Part shown: positions 47,191 through 55,137 of the stretch, piece after piece
Layout of the letters: every line of letters starts with the position of its first letter
Numbering within the stretch: the first letter of the stretch is position 1
Source of the DNA: Shinella daejeonensis
Lineage (GTDB): Bacteria > Pseudomonadota > Alphaproteobacteria > Rhizobiales > Rhizobiaceae
Assembly: GCF_024281235.1 (NCBI RefSeq)
Contig: NZ_JAHWXY010000001.1
Location: 558,001-622,000, forward strand
Reading direction: 5' to 3'
Length of the DNA stretch: 64,000 bases
Notes under the pieces: model-generated
Seen by the model: only the letters and a program-made list of their open reading frames with translations
Told to the model about the DNA's origin: nothing
The model's database searches: none
Program-made: the position numbers and the translations under genes

Positions 47191-48258
47191 TCAGCCGTAG
47201 CGATAGGGAGCGCCTGCATTGCGCATCGTTTCCTGATATTTCTTCAGGATCTCCACCACCTTGGCGTTGCGCGGGCTCTGGGCGGCGATCTCGTCCCAGA
47301 AGGAAAGCGCCATGTCTTCGACCGTCTTCCACTCGGCTTCCGGAATCGTCGTGAGTTCGAGCTTGCCGCCGGTCGTGCGGTAATGCGCCTCGCCCCACCA
47401 GTACCAGTGCTGGCGGTAGTAATGCGAGGAGTCCATCGTCAGCTTGAAGATCTCCTTCAGATGGTCGGGGACTTCGTTCCACTTGTCGGTATTGGCGAAG
47501 AACGAGCCCGACCACGCGCCGGAGATATTGTTGGTGAGATAGTATTTGGTGACCTCGGCCCAGCCGACGCTGTAGATCTCGGTTGCGCCGCACCAGGCGA
47601 TGCCGTCGATCTCGCCGGTTTGCAGGGCGACCTCGATATCTTCCCACGGCAGCGTCACCGGCACCACACCGAGACGCGAGATGAACTGGCCGCCCGTCGG
47701 GAACGTGTAGACGCGCAGCCCCTTCAGGTCCTCCAGGCTGCGGATCGGCTTGGTGGTGGCGAAGTTGCAGGGGTCCCATGCGCCGGCCGAAAGCCAGGTC
47801 ACGCCCGGCACCTCGCCGTAGGCCTCCTCCCAGATCTCCTTCAGGCCGTACCAGTTCCAAAGGACCGGCACGTCGAGGCTGTAGCGCGACGCGAAGGGGA
47901 AATAGGCGCCGAACACCGATACGTCGACCGGCGAGGCCATGGAATCGTCATCGCTCTGCGCGGCGTCGATGGTGCCGGCCTGCACGGCGCGGAACAGTTC
48001 GCCCTGCGGCACGAGCTGGTCCGACGTATAGAGTTCGATGACCATCTCGCCGTTCGCCGCCCGGTTGAAGGCGTCGATCGCCGGCTTGACGACGTGATCG
48101 GCAAGAGCCGGGCCGGCATAGGTCTGAAGCCGCCACTTGATCGGGCTTTGCGCCTTCACATAAGGAGCGGCGAGCGTGGTCGCGCCGACCGCGCCGACAC
48201 CCGTCAGCACGGATTTGCGCAGGAAATCGCGCTTATTCATAGTCTTGATATCAGTCAT
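47191..48258 (-). CDS. TRAP transporter substrate-binding protein DctP-type
   Basis: Periplasmic solute receptor of a TRAP transporter, 355 aa. The N-terminus MTDIKTMNKRDFLRKSVLTGVGAVGATTLAAPYVKA resembles a Tat-type signal with KR rather than RR. The mature part has the DctP pattern: GELFRAVQAGTIDAAQSDDD, a central IRSLEDLKGLRVYTFPTGGQFISRLGVVPVTLPWEDIEVALQTGEIDG with the conserved Arg that usually binds a carboxylate. It is cotranscribed with dctQ and dctM. The ligand is probably a carboxylate or zwitterion. Confidence 0.92.
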   Translation of the reverse strand: MTDIKTMNKRDFLRKSVLTGVGAVGATTLAAPYVKAQSPIKWRLQTYAGPALADHVVKPAIDAFNRAANGEMVIELYTSDQLVPQGELFRAVQAGTIDAAQSDDDSMASPVDVSVFGAYFPFASRYSLDVPVLWNWYGLKEIWEEAYGEVPGVTWLSAGAWDPCNFATTKPIRSLEDLKGLRVYTFPTGGQFISRLGVVPVTLPWEDIEVALQTGEIDGIAWCGATEIYSVGWAEVTKYYLTNNISGAWSGSFFANTDKWNEVPDHLKEIFKLTMDSSHYYRQHWYWWGEAHYRTTGGKLELTTIPEAEWKTVEDMALSFWDEIAAQSPRNAKVVEILKKYQETMRNAGAPYRYG

Positions 48259-48385
48259 TCCAAGCCTCCCATTGAAATAATCGGATCAACTCAGGTGCGG
48301 CGGCGGGCTGACCCCTGTCAGCGCAACCGCCGTCTCCTTGTCGTTTTACGCCTTGCTCCATGGCTCCTCCCCGAGCAGTGAACGT

Positions 48386-49714
48386 TTATCTTTTTCCGGA
48401 ATAGACCTCCGGCAGCCACATCGCGATGTCCGGGAACACCATGATGATGATCATGCACAGCACCATCAGGAAGAAGAAGGGAACGATGGAGCGGTAAATA
48501 TCGACGATGGTGATCTCCGGCGGCGCCATCGCGCGCATCAGGAACAGGTTATAGCCGAAGGGCGGCACGATATAGGCGATCTGGCAGGTGATCGTGTAGA
48601 GGATGCCGAACCAGATCAGGTCGAAGCCGAGGATCTTCACCAGCGGGATGTAGAGCGGCGCGACGATGACCAGCATGGCCGTATCGTCGAGGAACATGCC
48701 GAGGATGATGAAGGAAAACAGCATCATCGACAGCACGCCCCAGGGGCTGAGTTCCCAGGTGTGCAGCAGCAGGTTCTCGATCGCCTTGATCGCGCCGAGA
48801 CCGTCATAGACGGCGCTGAAGCAGAGCGCGCCCAGGATGATCCACAGGAACATCGCCGAAACCGCCAGCGTGTTGCGTGTCGTATCGTCCAGCACCTTGA
48901 AACTCAGCCGTCCCGTCGCCCAGGCCGCCAGCAACGCCAGCAGCGCACCGACCATGGAGGTTTCGACAAGGCTGGTGGTGCCGGTGAGGAACAGGCCCAT
49001 GATGACGGCGAACAGGCCGAACGGCAGCAGCCCCTCGCGCAGCAGGACGAGCTTTTCACGCAGCGTGATGGTGGCGCGCTCCTCCGCCGGCAAGGCCGGC
49101 CCCAGTTCCGGCTGAAGGCGGCAGCGGATATAGATATAGGCCGTGAAGACGATCGCCATCAGGATGAACGGGCCGATGCCGGCGAGCCACAATTGCAGCA
49201 CCGGCTGGCGCGCGATCATCGCATAGAGGATGAGCACGACGCTCGGCGGCCCCATGATGCCGAGGGACGAGCCGCCCTGGATGACGCCGGTGATCATCAC
49301 CTTGTCGTAGCCGCGCCGGAGAAGCTCCGGCAGCGCCACCGTGGCGCCGATCGCCATACCGGCGACAGACAGGCCGTTGACCATGGAGATGATGATCATC
49401 AGGCCCATGGTGCCGATCGCCAGCCCGCCGCGCACGCCCCCGAACCAGACGTGGAACATGCGGTAGAGATTGTTGGCGATGCCGGATTCCGAGAGCATGT
49501 AGCCCATGAAGACGAAGAACGGCACGGTGATCAGCGGATACCAGTTGAGCACCTGGAACGCCGCGTTGAAAGGAAGCTCGAAGGATCCCTTGCCCCACAG
49601 CCAGAGCGCTGCTGCGGTTCCCACCGCACCGATAACGCCGTAGACGCGCTGGCCCGTGGCCATGAGCACGAGCATGGAGGCGAACATGAAGACGGTGATA
49701 AATTCGGAACTCAT
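48386..49714 (-). CDS. TRAP transporter large permease DctM-type
   Basis: Sodium-coupled membrane subunit, 442 aa with about 12 hydrophobic segments. Recognisable parts include FFVFMGYMLSESGIANNLYRMFHVWFGGVRGGLAIGTMG (about residues 67-105), GGSSLGIMGPPSVVLILYAMIA near 150 and FLDDTAMLVIVAPLYIPLVKILGFDLIWFGILYTITCQIAYIVPPFGYNLFLM near 345-400. Its start overlaps the dctQ stop (ATGA). The two proteins work as a complex with DctP. Confidence 0.93.
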   Translation of the reverse strand: MSSEFITVFMFASMLVLMATGQRVYGVIGAVGTAAALWLWGKGSFELPFNAAFQVLNWYPLITVPFFVFMGYMLSESGIANNLYRMFHVWFGGVRGGLAIGTMGLMIIISMVNGLSVAGMAIGATVALPELLRRGYDKVMITGVIQGGSSLGIMGPPSVVLILYAMIARQPVLQLWLAGIGPFILMAIVFTAYIYIRCRLQPELGPALPAEERATITLREKLVLLREGLLPFGLFAVIMGLFLTGTTSLVETSMVGALLALLAAWATGRLSFKVLDDTTRNTLAVSAMFLWIILGALCFSAVYDGLGAIKAIENLLLHTWELSPWGVLSMMLFSFIILGMFLDDTAMLVIVAPLYIPLVKILGFDLIWFGILYTITCQIAYIVPPFGYNLFLMRAMAPPEITIVDIYRSIVPFFFLMVLCMIIIMVFPDIAMWLPEVYSGKR

Positions 49715-50223
49715 GCGATCGGCTTTCCGCGCGCTTCAGCGACATCTTTGAAGAACTGGGCAATCGTCTGGAGCAGCATCATGAAGATGCCGAGCGTCAT
49801 GACGGTCTTGACGGGCCACAGCAGGGGCGCCCAGGCCGTGTAGTTCTTCTGATTGTAGGTGATCGAATACTGCGTGGAGGAAAGGCCGCCCCAGAACAGC
49901 ACGATCAGGTAGAAAATCACGAACAGGATGGTGATCGAATCGGTGAACGCCCGCGTTTTCGGCCTCATCATTCCGTAAAAGAGATCCATGCGGACATGCG
50001 CGTTCATCTGCATCGAATAGGCGCCGCCGAGCAGATAGTAGGCCGACAGCATGAACTGCGACATCTCCATGATCCAGTTGACCGGGTAGCCGAAAATGAC
50101 GCGCATCACGGTCGAATAGAGCAGGATCGCACCCATCGGAAAGATCAGGTACATCGCGAAAATGCCGACCTTCCGGTTGATCCAGTCGATGGCGCGCACA
50201 TAGTGCTTGATGAACTCAGGCAT
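49711..50223 (-). CDS. TRAP transporter small permease DctQ-type
   Basis: A 170-aa membrane protein with four predicted helices from the ATG at 50223. YPVNWIMEMSQFMLSAYYLLGGAYSMQMNAHVRMDLFYGMM (about residues 48-88) holds the DctQ pattern with the conserved Glu and HVRMD. It lies between the amidohydrolase gene (119-nt gap) and dctM (4-nt overlap). Confidence 0.92.
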   Translation of the reverse strand: MPEFIKHYVRAIDWINRKVGIFAMYLIFPMGAILLYSTVMRVIFGYPVNWIMEMSQFMLSAYYLLGGAYSMQMNAHVRMDLFYGMMRPKTRAFTDSITILFVIFYLIVLFWGGLSSTQYSITYNQKNYTAWAPLLWPVKTVMTLGIFMMLLQTIAQFFKDVAEARGKPIA

Positions 50224-50342
50224 GATCCGGGCTCCCGTCCATGGCGGCCACGTCGCCCGCCTGGCCGAACCGTTCATAGTGCAACGAAAACATCCGTCTC
50301 CCCCCTTTCCCGTTCCTTCGCCCGCGGCACCAGCGGCTCCGC

Positions 50343-51113
50343 TCAGCCCACTTCCGGCGACGACAGGCTCTCGACCAGCAGGTCCGCCAGATAATCGGCG
50401 ACAGCGCGTTCGCCGGCCTCCTCCCGTATCAGGTCGTTCCGCACCTCGATCATCACGTTGGCGAGGCCGTTGGCAAGCCCATGCTCCCTGAGCGTATGCG
50501 TGACGCCGTCAGCAGGCCCGTAGGGCTCGTTGCAGCGTACGTTGTAACGCCCGCCCGCCCGGCCGGCCGCCGCAAGCATGGCCTCGGCAAGCCGCTTGTC
50601 CTCGTCGTGGAGGATTCCGATCTCCACATCGCGCCGCTGTCCGAAATAGACCGGCGTGAAGGAATGCACGGTGACCAAGACCGGCCGCAAACCCTCGGCC
50701 GCCCGGGTCGCGAGCAATTGCGAAAGCGCCTCGCGGAACGGCAGGTAGAGCGCCTGCGTGCGCGCCTCGCGCGCCGCCTGGTCGAGCCCCTTGTTGCCGG
50801 GAACGGCAAAGACCTCGCTGCTCTCCGGCATGGCCGCCGATGCCTCCGGCGGACGGTTGCAATCATAGACGAGACGGGAAAAGCGCTGCCGCACGAGAGG
50901 GGCGTCGAGGCGCTCGGAAAGGCGGCGGGCGACGGCAAGGGCGCCCGGATCCCAGGCGATATGACTGTGCAGCGCCTCGTCGCTCAGCCCCAGGGTGCCA
51001 AGCGACCTCGGTATGCGCCGCGACGCATGTTCGCAGACGATCACCGCACGACCGCGTGCAGATGTATTTTCGAGAGCGACGGCGTCGCCCTCCTCCTTGG
51101 ACAGAATTCCCAC
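50343..51113 (-). CDS. N-formylglutamate amidohydrolase family hydrolase
   Basis: Zinc-type amidohydrolase family, 256 aa from a GTG at 51113 that has GAGGGG nine bases upstream; the frame is open to a TTG at 51137. Motifs: VIVCEHASRRIPRSLG (about residue 25-40), HSHIAWDPGALAVARRLS (about 50-67), VTVHSFTPVYFG (about 130-141), HDEDKRL (about 152) and the Glu in NVMIEVRNDLI (about 222). Known members hydrolyse N-formylglutamate in histidine breakdown, but no hut genes are nearby. First in an operon with a PuuA-like ligase, it may instead hydrolyse a gamma-glutamyl amide. Confidence 0.83.
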   Translation of the reverse strand: MGILSKEEGDAVALENTSARGRAVIVCEHASRRIPRSLGTLGLSDEALHSHIAWDPGALAVARRLSERLDAPLVRQRFSRLVYDCNRPPEASAAMPESSEVFAVPGNKGLDQAAREARTQALYLPFREALSQLLATRAAEGLRPVLVTVHSFTPVYFGQRRDVEIGILHDEDKRLAEAMLAAAGRAGGRYNVRCNEPYGPADGVTHTLREHGLANGLANVMIEVRNDLIREEAGERAVADYLADLLVESLSSPEVG

Positions 51114-51147
51114 GCGCCTGATCCCCTCGACCGGCAATTTTTATTAT

Positions 51148-51163
51148 TGAAGAGAATTCTTCA
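51148..51163. promoter_or_regulatory. RpiR operator candidate 1 (TGAAGA-N4-TCTTCA)
   Basis: Perfect 6-bp arms TGAAGA and TCTTCA around GAAT. On the minus strand TTGACA at 51181-51176 and AATTCT at 51158-51153 are spaced by 17 nt and would form the promoter of the amidohydrolase-TRAP-GS operon; this palindrome covers the -10. A bound regulator there would repress. Confidence 0.7.
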
Positions 51164-51189
51164 CAGATACGCCGGTGTCAACGGCATTA

Positions 51190-51205
51190 TGAAGAAATCT
51201 CTTCA
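51190..51205. promoter_or_regulatory. RpiR operator candidate 2 (TGAAGA-N4-TCTTCA)
   Basis: The same arms TGAAGA and TCTTCA, here around AATC, with the centre exactly 42 bp (four helical turns) from the first copy. It lies upstream of the minus-strand -35 and 10 bp before a plus-strand TTGACA (51215-51220) that may serve rpiR. Two in-phase sites allow cooperative binding. Confidence 0.7.
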
Positions 51206-51284
51206 AAAAACCATTTGACACACAAGATCGCAGCGATGTTTACTTTTCGAAACTCCGGCAGAGACCGGGGCGCAGGGGAATAAT

Positions 51285-52184
51285 TTGACATCGAATCAAA
51301 CACCCATGACGGTGTCGGATGTGATCAACGCCCATTTCGCTGCGCTCACGCGCGCCGAGAAGCAGCTGGCCGCGTCACTGCTCGACAATTATCCCGTCTC
51401 CGGCCTCGGCAGCATCACGACGGTCGCCGAGAACGCCGGCGTTTCGACGCCGACCGTGGCGCGCATGGTGCAGAAGCTGGGCTATCGCGGTTTTCCGGAT
51501 TTCCAGGCGCGCCTGCGCCATGAACTGGAAGCGACGCTTTCCGGCCCCATCGCCAAGCACGACCGCTGGGCCGCCAACGCCCCAAACACCCATATTCTCA
51601 ACCGCTTCGCCGAAGCCATCACCACCAACCTGCGCCAGACGCTGGCGCAGCTCGAAACGGCGGAATTCGATACCGTCGCCGCGCTGCTGGCCGACCGCAA
51701 GCGCAGCATCTACATCATCGGCGGGCGGATCACCAAGGCGCTTGCCGACTACCTGTTCACCCATCTCCAGGTCATCCGCCCGAACGTCACGCAGATCTCC
51801 GCCAATCCGAGTTCCTGGCCGCATTACGTGCTGAACATGCAGGCGGGCGACGTGCTGGTGATCTTCGATATCCGCCGCTACGAGCAGGAGATGGAGACCC
51901 TTGCCCGCACCGCCCACGAGCGCCGCGTCGAGATCGTCCTTTTCACCGATCCCTGGGTTTCGCCCGTCGCCAAGGTCGCCGAACATGCCTTCCGGGTGCA
52001 TATCGAAGTTCCATCGGCCTGGGATTCGTCGGTCCTGACGCTTTTTATCGTGGAAGCGCTGATCGAAGCGGTGCAAAGTTCCGCCTGGACGGAGACCAGC
52101 GGTCGCATGAAAACCCTGGAACAGCTTTTCGAGGCAAGCCGGCTCTTTCGCAAACCGCATCCGCCACCCGGCGACACGTCATGA
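51285..52184 (+). CDS. MurR/RpiR-family transcriptional regulator
   Basis: A 299-aa regulator with an N-terminal HTH_6 domain (about residues 8-85, LGSITTVAENAGVSTPTVARMVQKLGYRGFPDFQARLRHEL) and a SIS domain (about 125-260, SIYIIGGRITKALADYLFTHLQ). SIS domains usually bind phosphosugars, but RpiR members also sense other metabolites. The start is TTG at 51285, supported by AGGGGA five bases upstream; the next ATG (51306) has no ribosome binding site. It is divergent from the TRAP/GS operon and precedes the ABC transporter genes, so it probably controls both. Confidence 0.92.
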   Translation: MTSNQTPMTVSDVINAHFAALTRAEKQLAASLLDNYPVSGLGSITTVAENAGVSTPTVARMVQKLGYRGFPDFQARLRHELEATLSGPIAKHDRWAANAPNTHILNRFAEAITTNLRQTLAQLETAEFDTVAALLADRKRSIYIIGGRITKALADYLFTHLQVIRPNVTQISANPSSWPHYVLNMQAGDVLVIFDIRRYEQEMETLARTAHERRVEIVLFTDPWVSPVAKVAEHAFRVHIEVPSAWDSSVLTLFIVEALIEAVQSSAWTETSGRMKTLEQLFEASRLFRKPHPPPGDTS

Positions 52185-52240
52185 ACCGCCGGGAAAAACT
52201 GAGTTGAAACTGTCACGTATCCGTCATCGGCCACCAGTAT

Positions 52241-52257
52241 CAGCTTCACCGAAGCTG
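52241..52257 (+). promoter_or_regulatory. Inverted repeat before the ABC transporter operon
   Basis: CAGCTTC (52241-52247) and GAAGCTG (52251-52257) are perfect 7-bp arms around ACC, 24 nt upstream of the binding-protein gene. It may be a small hairpin in the leader or an operator; it differs from the TGAAGA palindromes. Confidence 0.5.
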
Positions 52258-52280
52258 CCCGACACACAAAGGAGAACACC

Positions 52281-53387
52281 GTGATGTCATCCATGCGACG
52301 CCTGCTTTCGCTCTCCACCGCCCTGGTGGTCGCCTCCTCCTCGCTGGCCTTTGCCGAACCGAGCGCAGAGCTTGTGGAAGCCGCCAAGAAGGAAGGCAAG
52401 CTCACCACGATCGCGCTTCCCCACAGCTGGTGCGGCTATGGCGAGGTGATCGCCGCGTTCAAGGCGAAATACCCGGAGATCCAGATCAACGAACTGAACC
52501 CCGACGCCGGTTCGGCCGATGAGATCGAGGCCATCAAGGCCAACAAGGGCAACACCGGCGATCAGGCTCCGGACGTCATCGACGTCGGTCTGGCCTTCGG
52601 CCCTTCCGCCAAGGCCGAAGGGCTGATCCAGCCCTACAAGGTCTCCACCTGGGATTCGATCCCCGACGAGGCCAAGGATCCCGAGGGTTACTGGTACGGT
52701 GACTACTACGGCGTTCTCGCCTTCATGGTGAACACCGATATCATCGAGAACGTGCCGCAGGACTGGTCCGACCTCCTGAAGCCGGAATATGCCAACAGCG
52801 TCGCGCTGTCCGGCAATCCGCTCGGCGACAACCAGGCGATCCTCGCCGTTCAGGCCGCCGGTCTTGCCACCGGTGCGGCTGCCGGCGCCGACGCCGCCGA
52901 AGCCGGCGTCAAGTATTTCGCCGAACTCAACAAGAGCGGCAACCTCGTGCCGATCACCGCGCGCACCGGCACGCTCGCCCAGGGCGCCACGCCGATCGTC
53001 GTCTACTGGGACTACAACGCCCTTTCAGGCAAGGACGAGCTCAACGGCAATCCGCCGGTCGAGGTGGTCGTCCCGGCGTCCGGCGTCATCGCAGGCGTCT
53101 ACGTCCAGGCGATCTCCGCCCATGCGCCGCATCCGAACGCCGCCAAGCTGTGGATGGAGCATCTTTATTCGGACGAAGGCCAGCTTGGCTGGCTGAAGGG
53201 CTATTGCCACCCGATCCGCTTCAACGATCTCGCCAAGAACGGCAAGATCCCGCAGGAACTGCTCGACAAGATGCCGCCGGCGGCCGCCTATGAGAAAGCC
53301 GTCTTCCCGAGCCTTGAAGAACAGGCCGCCGCGAAGGAAGTCATTTCCAAGCAGTGGAGCGCCACGGTCGGCGCGAACATCGAGTAA
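52281..53387 (+). CDS. ABC transporter substrate-binding protein (PotD/FbpA-like family 1)
   Basis: Periplasmic binding protein, 368 aa, with a Sec signal ending SLAFA (about residue 25). The start is GTG at 52281, six bases after AAAGGAG; an ATG follows at once. The mature protein shows the polyamine/iron/2-aminoethylphosphonate-type fold: ELVEAAKKEGKLTTIALPHSWCGYGEVIAAFKAKYPEIQI, DVIDVGLAFGPSAKAEGLIQPY and YWYGDYYGVLAFMVNTDII. The ligand is unknown; the family and context suggest an amine. It heads the transporter part of the rpiR operon. Confidence 0.9.
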   Translation: MMSSMRRLLSLSTALVVASSSLAFAEPSAELVEAAKKEGKLTTIALPHSWCGYGEVIAAFKAKYPEIQINELNPDAGSADEIEAIKANKGNTGDQAPDVIDVGLAFGPSAKAEGLIQPYKVSTWDSIPDEAKDPEGYWYGDYYGVLAFMVNTDIIENVPQDWSDLLKPEYANSVALSGNPLGDNQAILAVQAAGLATGAAAGADAAEAGVKYFAELNKSGNLVPITARTGTLAQGATPIVVYWDYNALSGKDELNGNPPVEVVVPASGVIAGVYVQAISAHAPHPNAAKLWMEHLYSDEGQLGWLKGYCHPIRFNDLAKNGKIPQELLDKMPPAAAYEKAVFPSLEEQAAAKEVISKQWSATVGANIE

Positions 53388-53407
53388 GCTCGATTCCAAC
53401 GCATGAC

Positions 53408-53433
53408 CCTTCCCGCTGGATACGGCGGGAAGG
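53408..53433 (+). repeat. Stem-loop after the binding-protein gene
   Basis: CCTTCCCGC (53408-53416) and GCGGGAAGG (53425-53433) are perfect 9-bp arms around an 8-nt loop in the 76-nt gap between the binding-protein and permease genes. It probably stabilises the upstream mRNA and raises binding-protein output. Confidence 0.65.
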
Positions 53434-53463
53434 CTTTCCGCAAGCCGAAGGGTAGACCGTCCC

Positions 53464-54339
53464 ATGGCCACCATCCCGAGCTTCACGCTCAACCGTCGCA
53501 CCGTCATCGACTGGCTCGGCGTCGCGCCCTTCATGATCTTCGCGATCCTGTTCCTGATCCTTCCGACGCTTTATCTGGTGCGCGGCGCCTTCCTCACGCA
53601 GGAGGGAGCCTTCACGCTCCGCAACATCGCCGATCTCTTCACGCCGACGATCCTCAGTTCCTACTGGATCAGCATCCGGGTTTCGCTGGCGTCCTCGCTC
53701 GGCGGCGTGGCAATCGGCTTCATGCTCGCCTGGGCGATCACCCTCGGCGCCCTTCCCGCGTGGATACGCTCCAGCCTGCTCACCTTCTCGGGCGTCGCGT
53801 CCAATTTCGCCGGCGTGCCGCTGGCCTTCGCCTTTGTCGCCACGCTGGGGCGCACCGGTCTCGTGACCCTGCTTCTGCGCGACTGGCTCGGCTTCAATCT
53901 CTATTCGACCGGCTTCAACCTTCTGTCCTTCCTCGGCCTCACCATTACCTATATGTTCTTCCAGATTCCGTTGATGGTGCTGATGCTGACGCCGGCGCTC
54001 GACGGCATGAGGAGGGAGTGGCGCGAAGCGTCGGAAATCCTCGGCGCATCCAACTGGCAATACTGGCGCATGATCGCGCTGCCGATCCTCTGGCCCAGCC
54101 TGCTTGGAACGTTCCTGCTGCTGTTCGCCAACGCCTTCGGCGCGGTGGCCACCGCCTATGCGCTGACCGGCAGCTCGCTCAATATCGTCCCGATCGTGCT
54201 CTATACCCAGATCCGCGGCGACGTGCTCAACAACCCCAACCTCGGATATGCGCTGGCGCTCGGCATGATCGTCATCACCGGCCTGTCCAACGTCCTCTAT
54301 CTGTGGCTGCGCTCGCGCGCGGAACGGTGGCAGAAATGA
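53464..54339 (+). CDS. ABC transporter permease (PotB-like)
   Basis: A 291-aa inner-membrane permease with six predicted helices. The EAA loop that contacts the ATPase is REASEILGASNWQYWRMIALPILWPSLLGTFLLL (about residues 185-218). It follows the binding-protein gene after 76 nt and overlaps the second permease gene by 4 nt (ATGA). The layout of two permeases, one ATPase and one binding protein matches polyamine-type importers. Confidence 0.92.
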   Translation: MATIPSFTLNRRTVIDWLGVAPFMIFAILFLILPTLYLVRGAFLTQEGAFTLRNIADLFTPTILSSYWISIRVSLASSLGGVAIGFMLAWAITLGALPAWIRSSLLTFSGVASNFAGVPLAFAFVATLGRTGLVTLLLRDWLGFNLYSTGFNLLSFLGLTITYMFFQIPLMVLMLTPALDGMRREWREASEILGASNWQYWRMIALPILWPSLLGTFLLLFANAFGAVATAYALTGSSLNIVPIVLYTQIRGDVLNNPNLGYALALGMIVITGLSNVLYLWLRSRAERWQK

Positions 54340-55124
54340 AGTCGTCGCGTCTTTTCGCCTGGATCGCGCTCGCCATCGGGGCCACCTATTTCCTCGTGCC
54401 GCTGATCGGCACCTTCGAGTTCTCGCTGCGCATGCGGCGCGGCGAATATTCCTTCGATGCCTATCAGTCGGTCTTCTCCGACATGCAGTTCCGCGCCACC
54501 TTCGGCTATTCCATGCTGATGGGATTGCTCACCATCGTCTTCGGCATGCTGCTCGTCGTGCCGACCGCCTATTGGGTGCGCCTGCGGCTGCCGCAGATCC
54601 GGCCGCTCATCGAATTCCTGACGCTCCTGCCGCTGGTCATTCCCGCGATCGTCATCGTCTTCGGCTATCTGCGCCTCTATAATTCCTCCTCCTTCCTGCC
54701 GCTCACCAATTCGACCAACGGCACCAACCTGCTCCTGATGTTTTCCTATATGACGCTGTCCCTGCCCTATATGTACCGGGCGGTGGATACGGCGATGCGG
54801 TCGATCGACGTGGCGACGCTGACCGAGGCCGCCGAAAGCCTCGGCGCGAAATGGCCGACCATCCTGTTCCGCTGCATCTTCCCCAATGTCATGAGCGGCG
54901 TGCTGTCGGGCGCCTTCATCACCTTCGCCATCGTGATGGGCGAATTCACCATGGCGGCGCTGCTGAACCGCCCGGCCTTCGGCCCCTACCTCCAGTTCGT
55001 CGGCGCCAACAAGGCCTATGAACCCTCGGCGCTCGCCATCATCGCCTTCGCCATCACCTGGCTCAGCATGGGGCTGCTCCAGATCGTCTCCCGTTTCCAG
55101 AAAACCGCGCCTGTGAAGGCCTGA
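54336..55124 (+). CDS. ABC transporter permease (PotC-like)
   Basis: A 262-aa permease from the ATG at 54336, which sits in the stop of the first permease gene. Six hydrophobic segments and the EAA loop TEAAESLGAKWPTILFRCIFPNVMSGVLSGAFITF (about residues 165-195) are clear. It forms the transmembrane pore with the preceding permease. The ATPase gene follows after 13 nt. Confidence 0.92.
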   Translation: MKSSRLFAWIALAIGATYFLVPLIGTFEFSLRMRRGEYSFDAYQSVFSDMQFRATFGYSMLMGLLTIVFGMLLVVPTAYWVRLRLPQIRPLIEFLTLLPLVIPAIVIVFGYLRLYNSSSFLPLTNSTNGTNLLLMFSYMTLSLPYMYRAVDTAMRSIDVATLTEAAESLGAKWPTILFRCIFPNVMSGVLSGAFITFAIVMGEFTMAALLNRPAFGPYLQFVGANKAYEPSALAIIAFAITWLSMGLLQIVSRFQKTAPVKA

Positions 55125-55137
55125 GGATTTCCCGTCC

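Noticed and set aside
44280-47354. A 1024-codon open frame antisense to the ALDH and GS-like genes
   Set aside because: Its translation is rich in Arg, His, Gly and Asp with no family motif, and it is opposite two genes with clear catalytic motifs. High-GC codon use often leaves such antisense frames open.
50343-51113. Histidine utilisation role for the N-formylglutamate amidohydrolase-like gene
   Set aside because: No hutH, hutU, hutI or hutF gene is nearby, and the gene leads an operon with a PuuA-like ligase.
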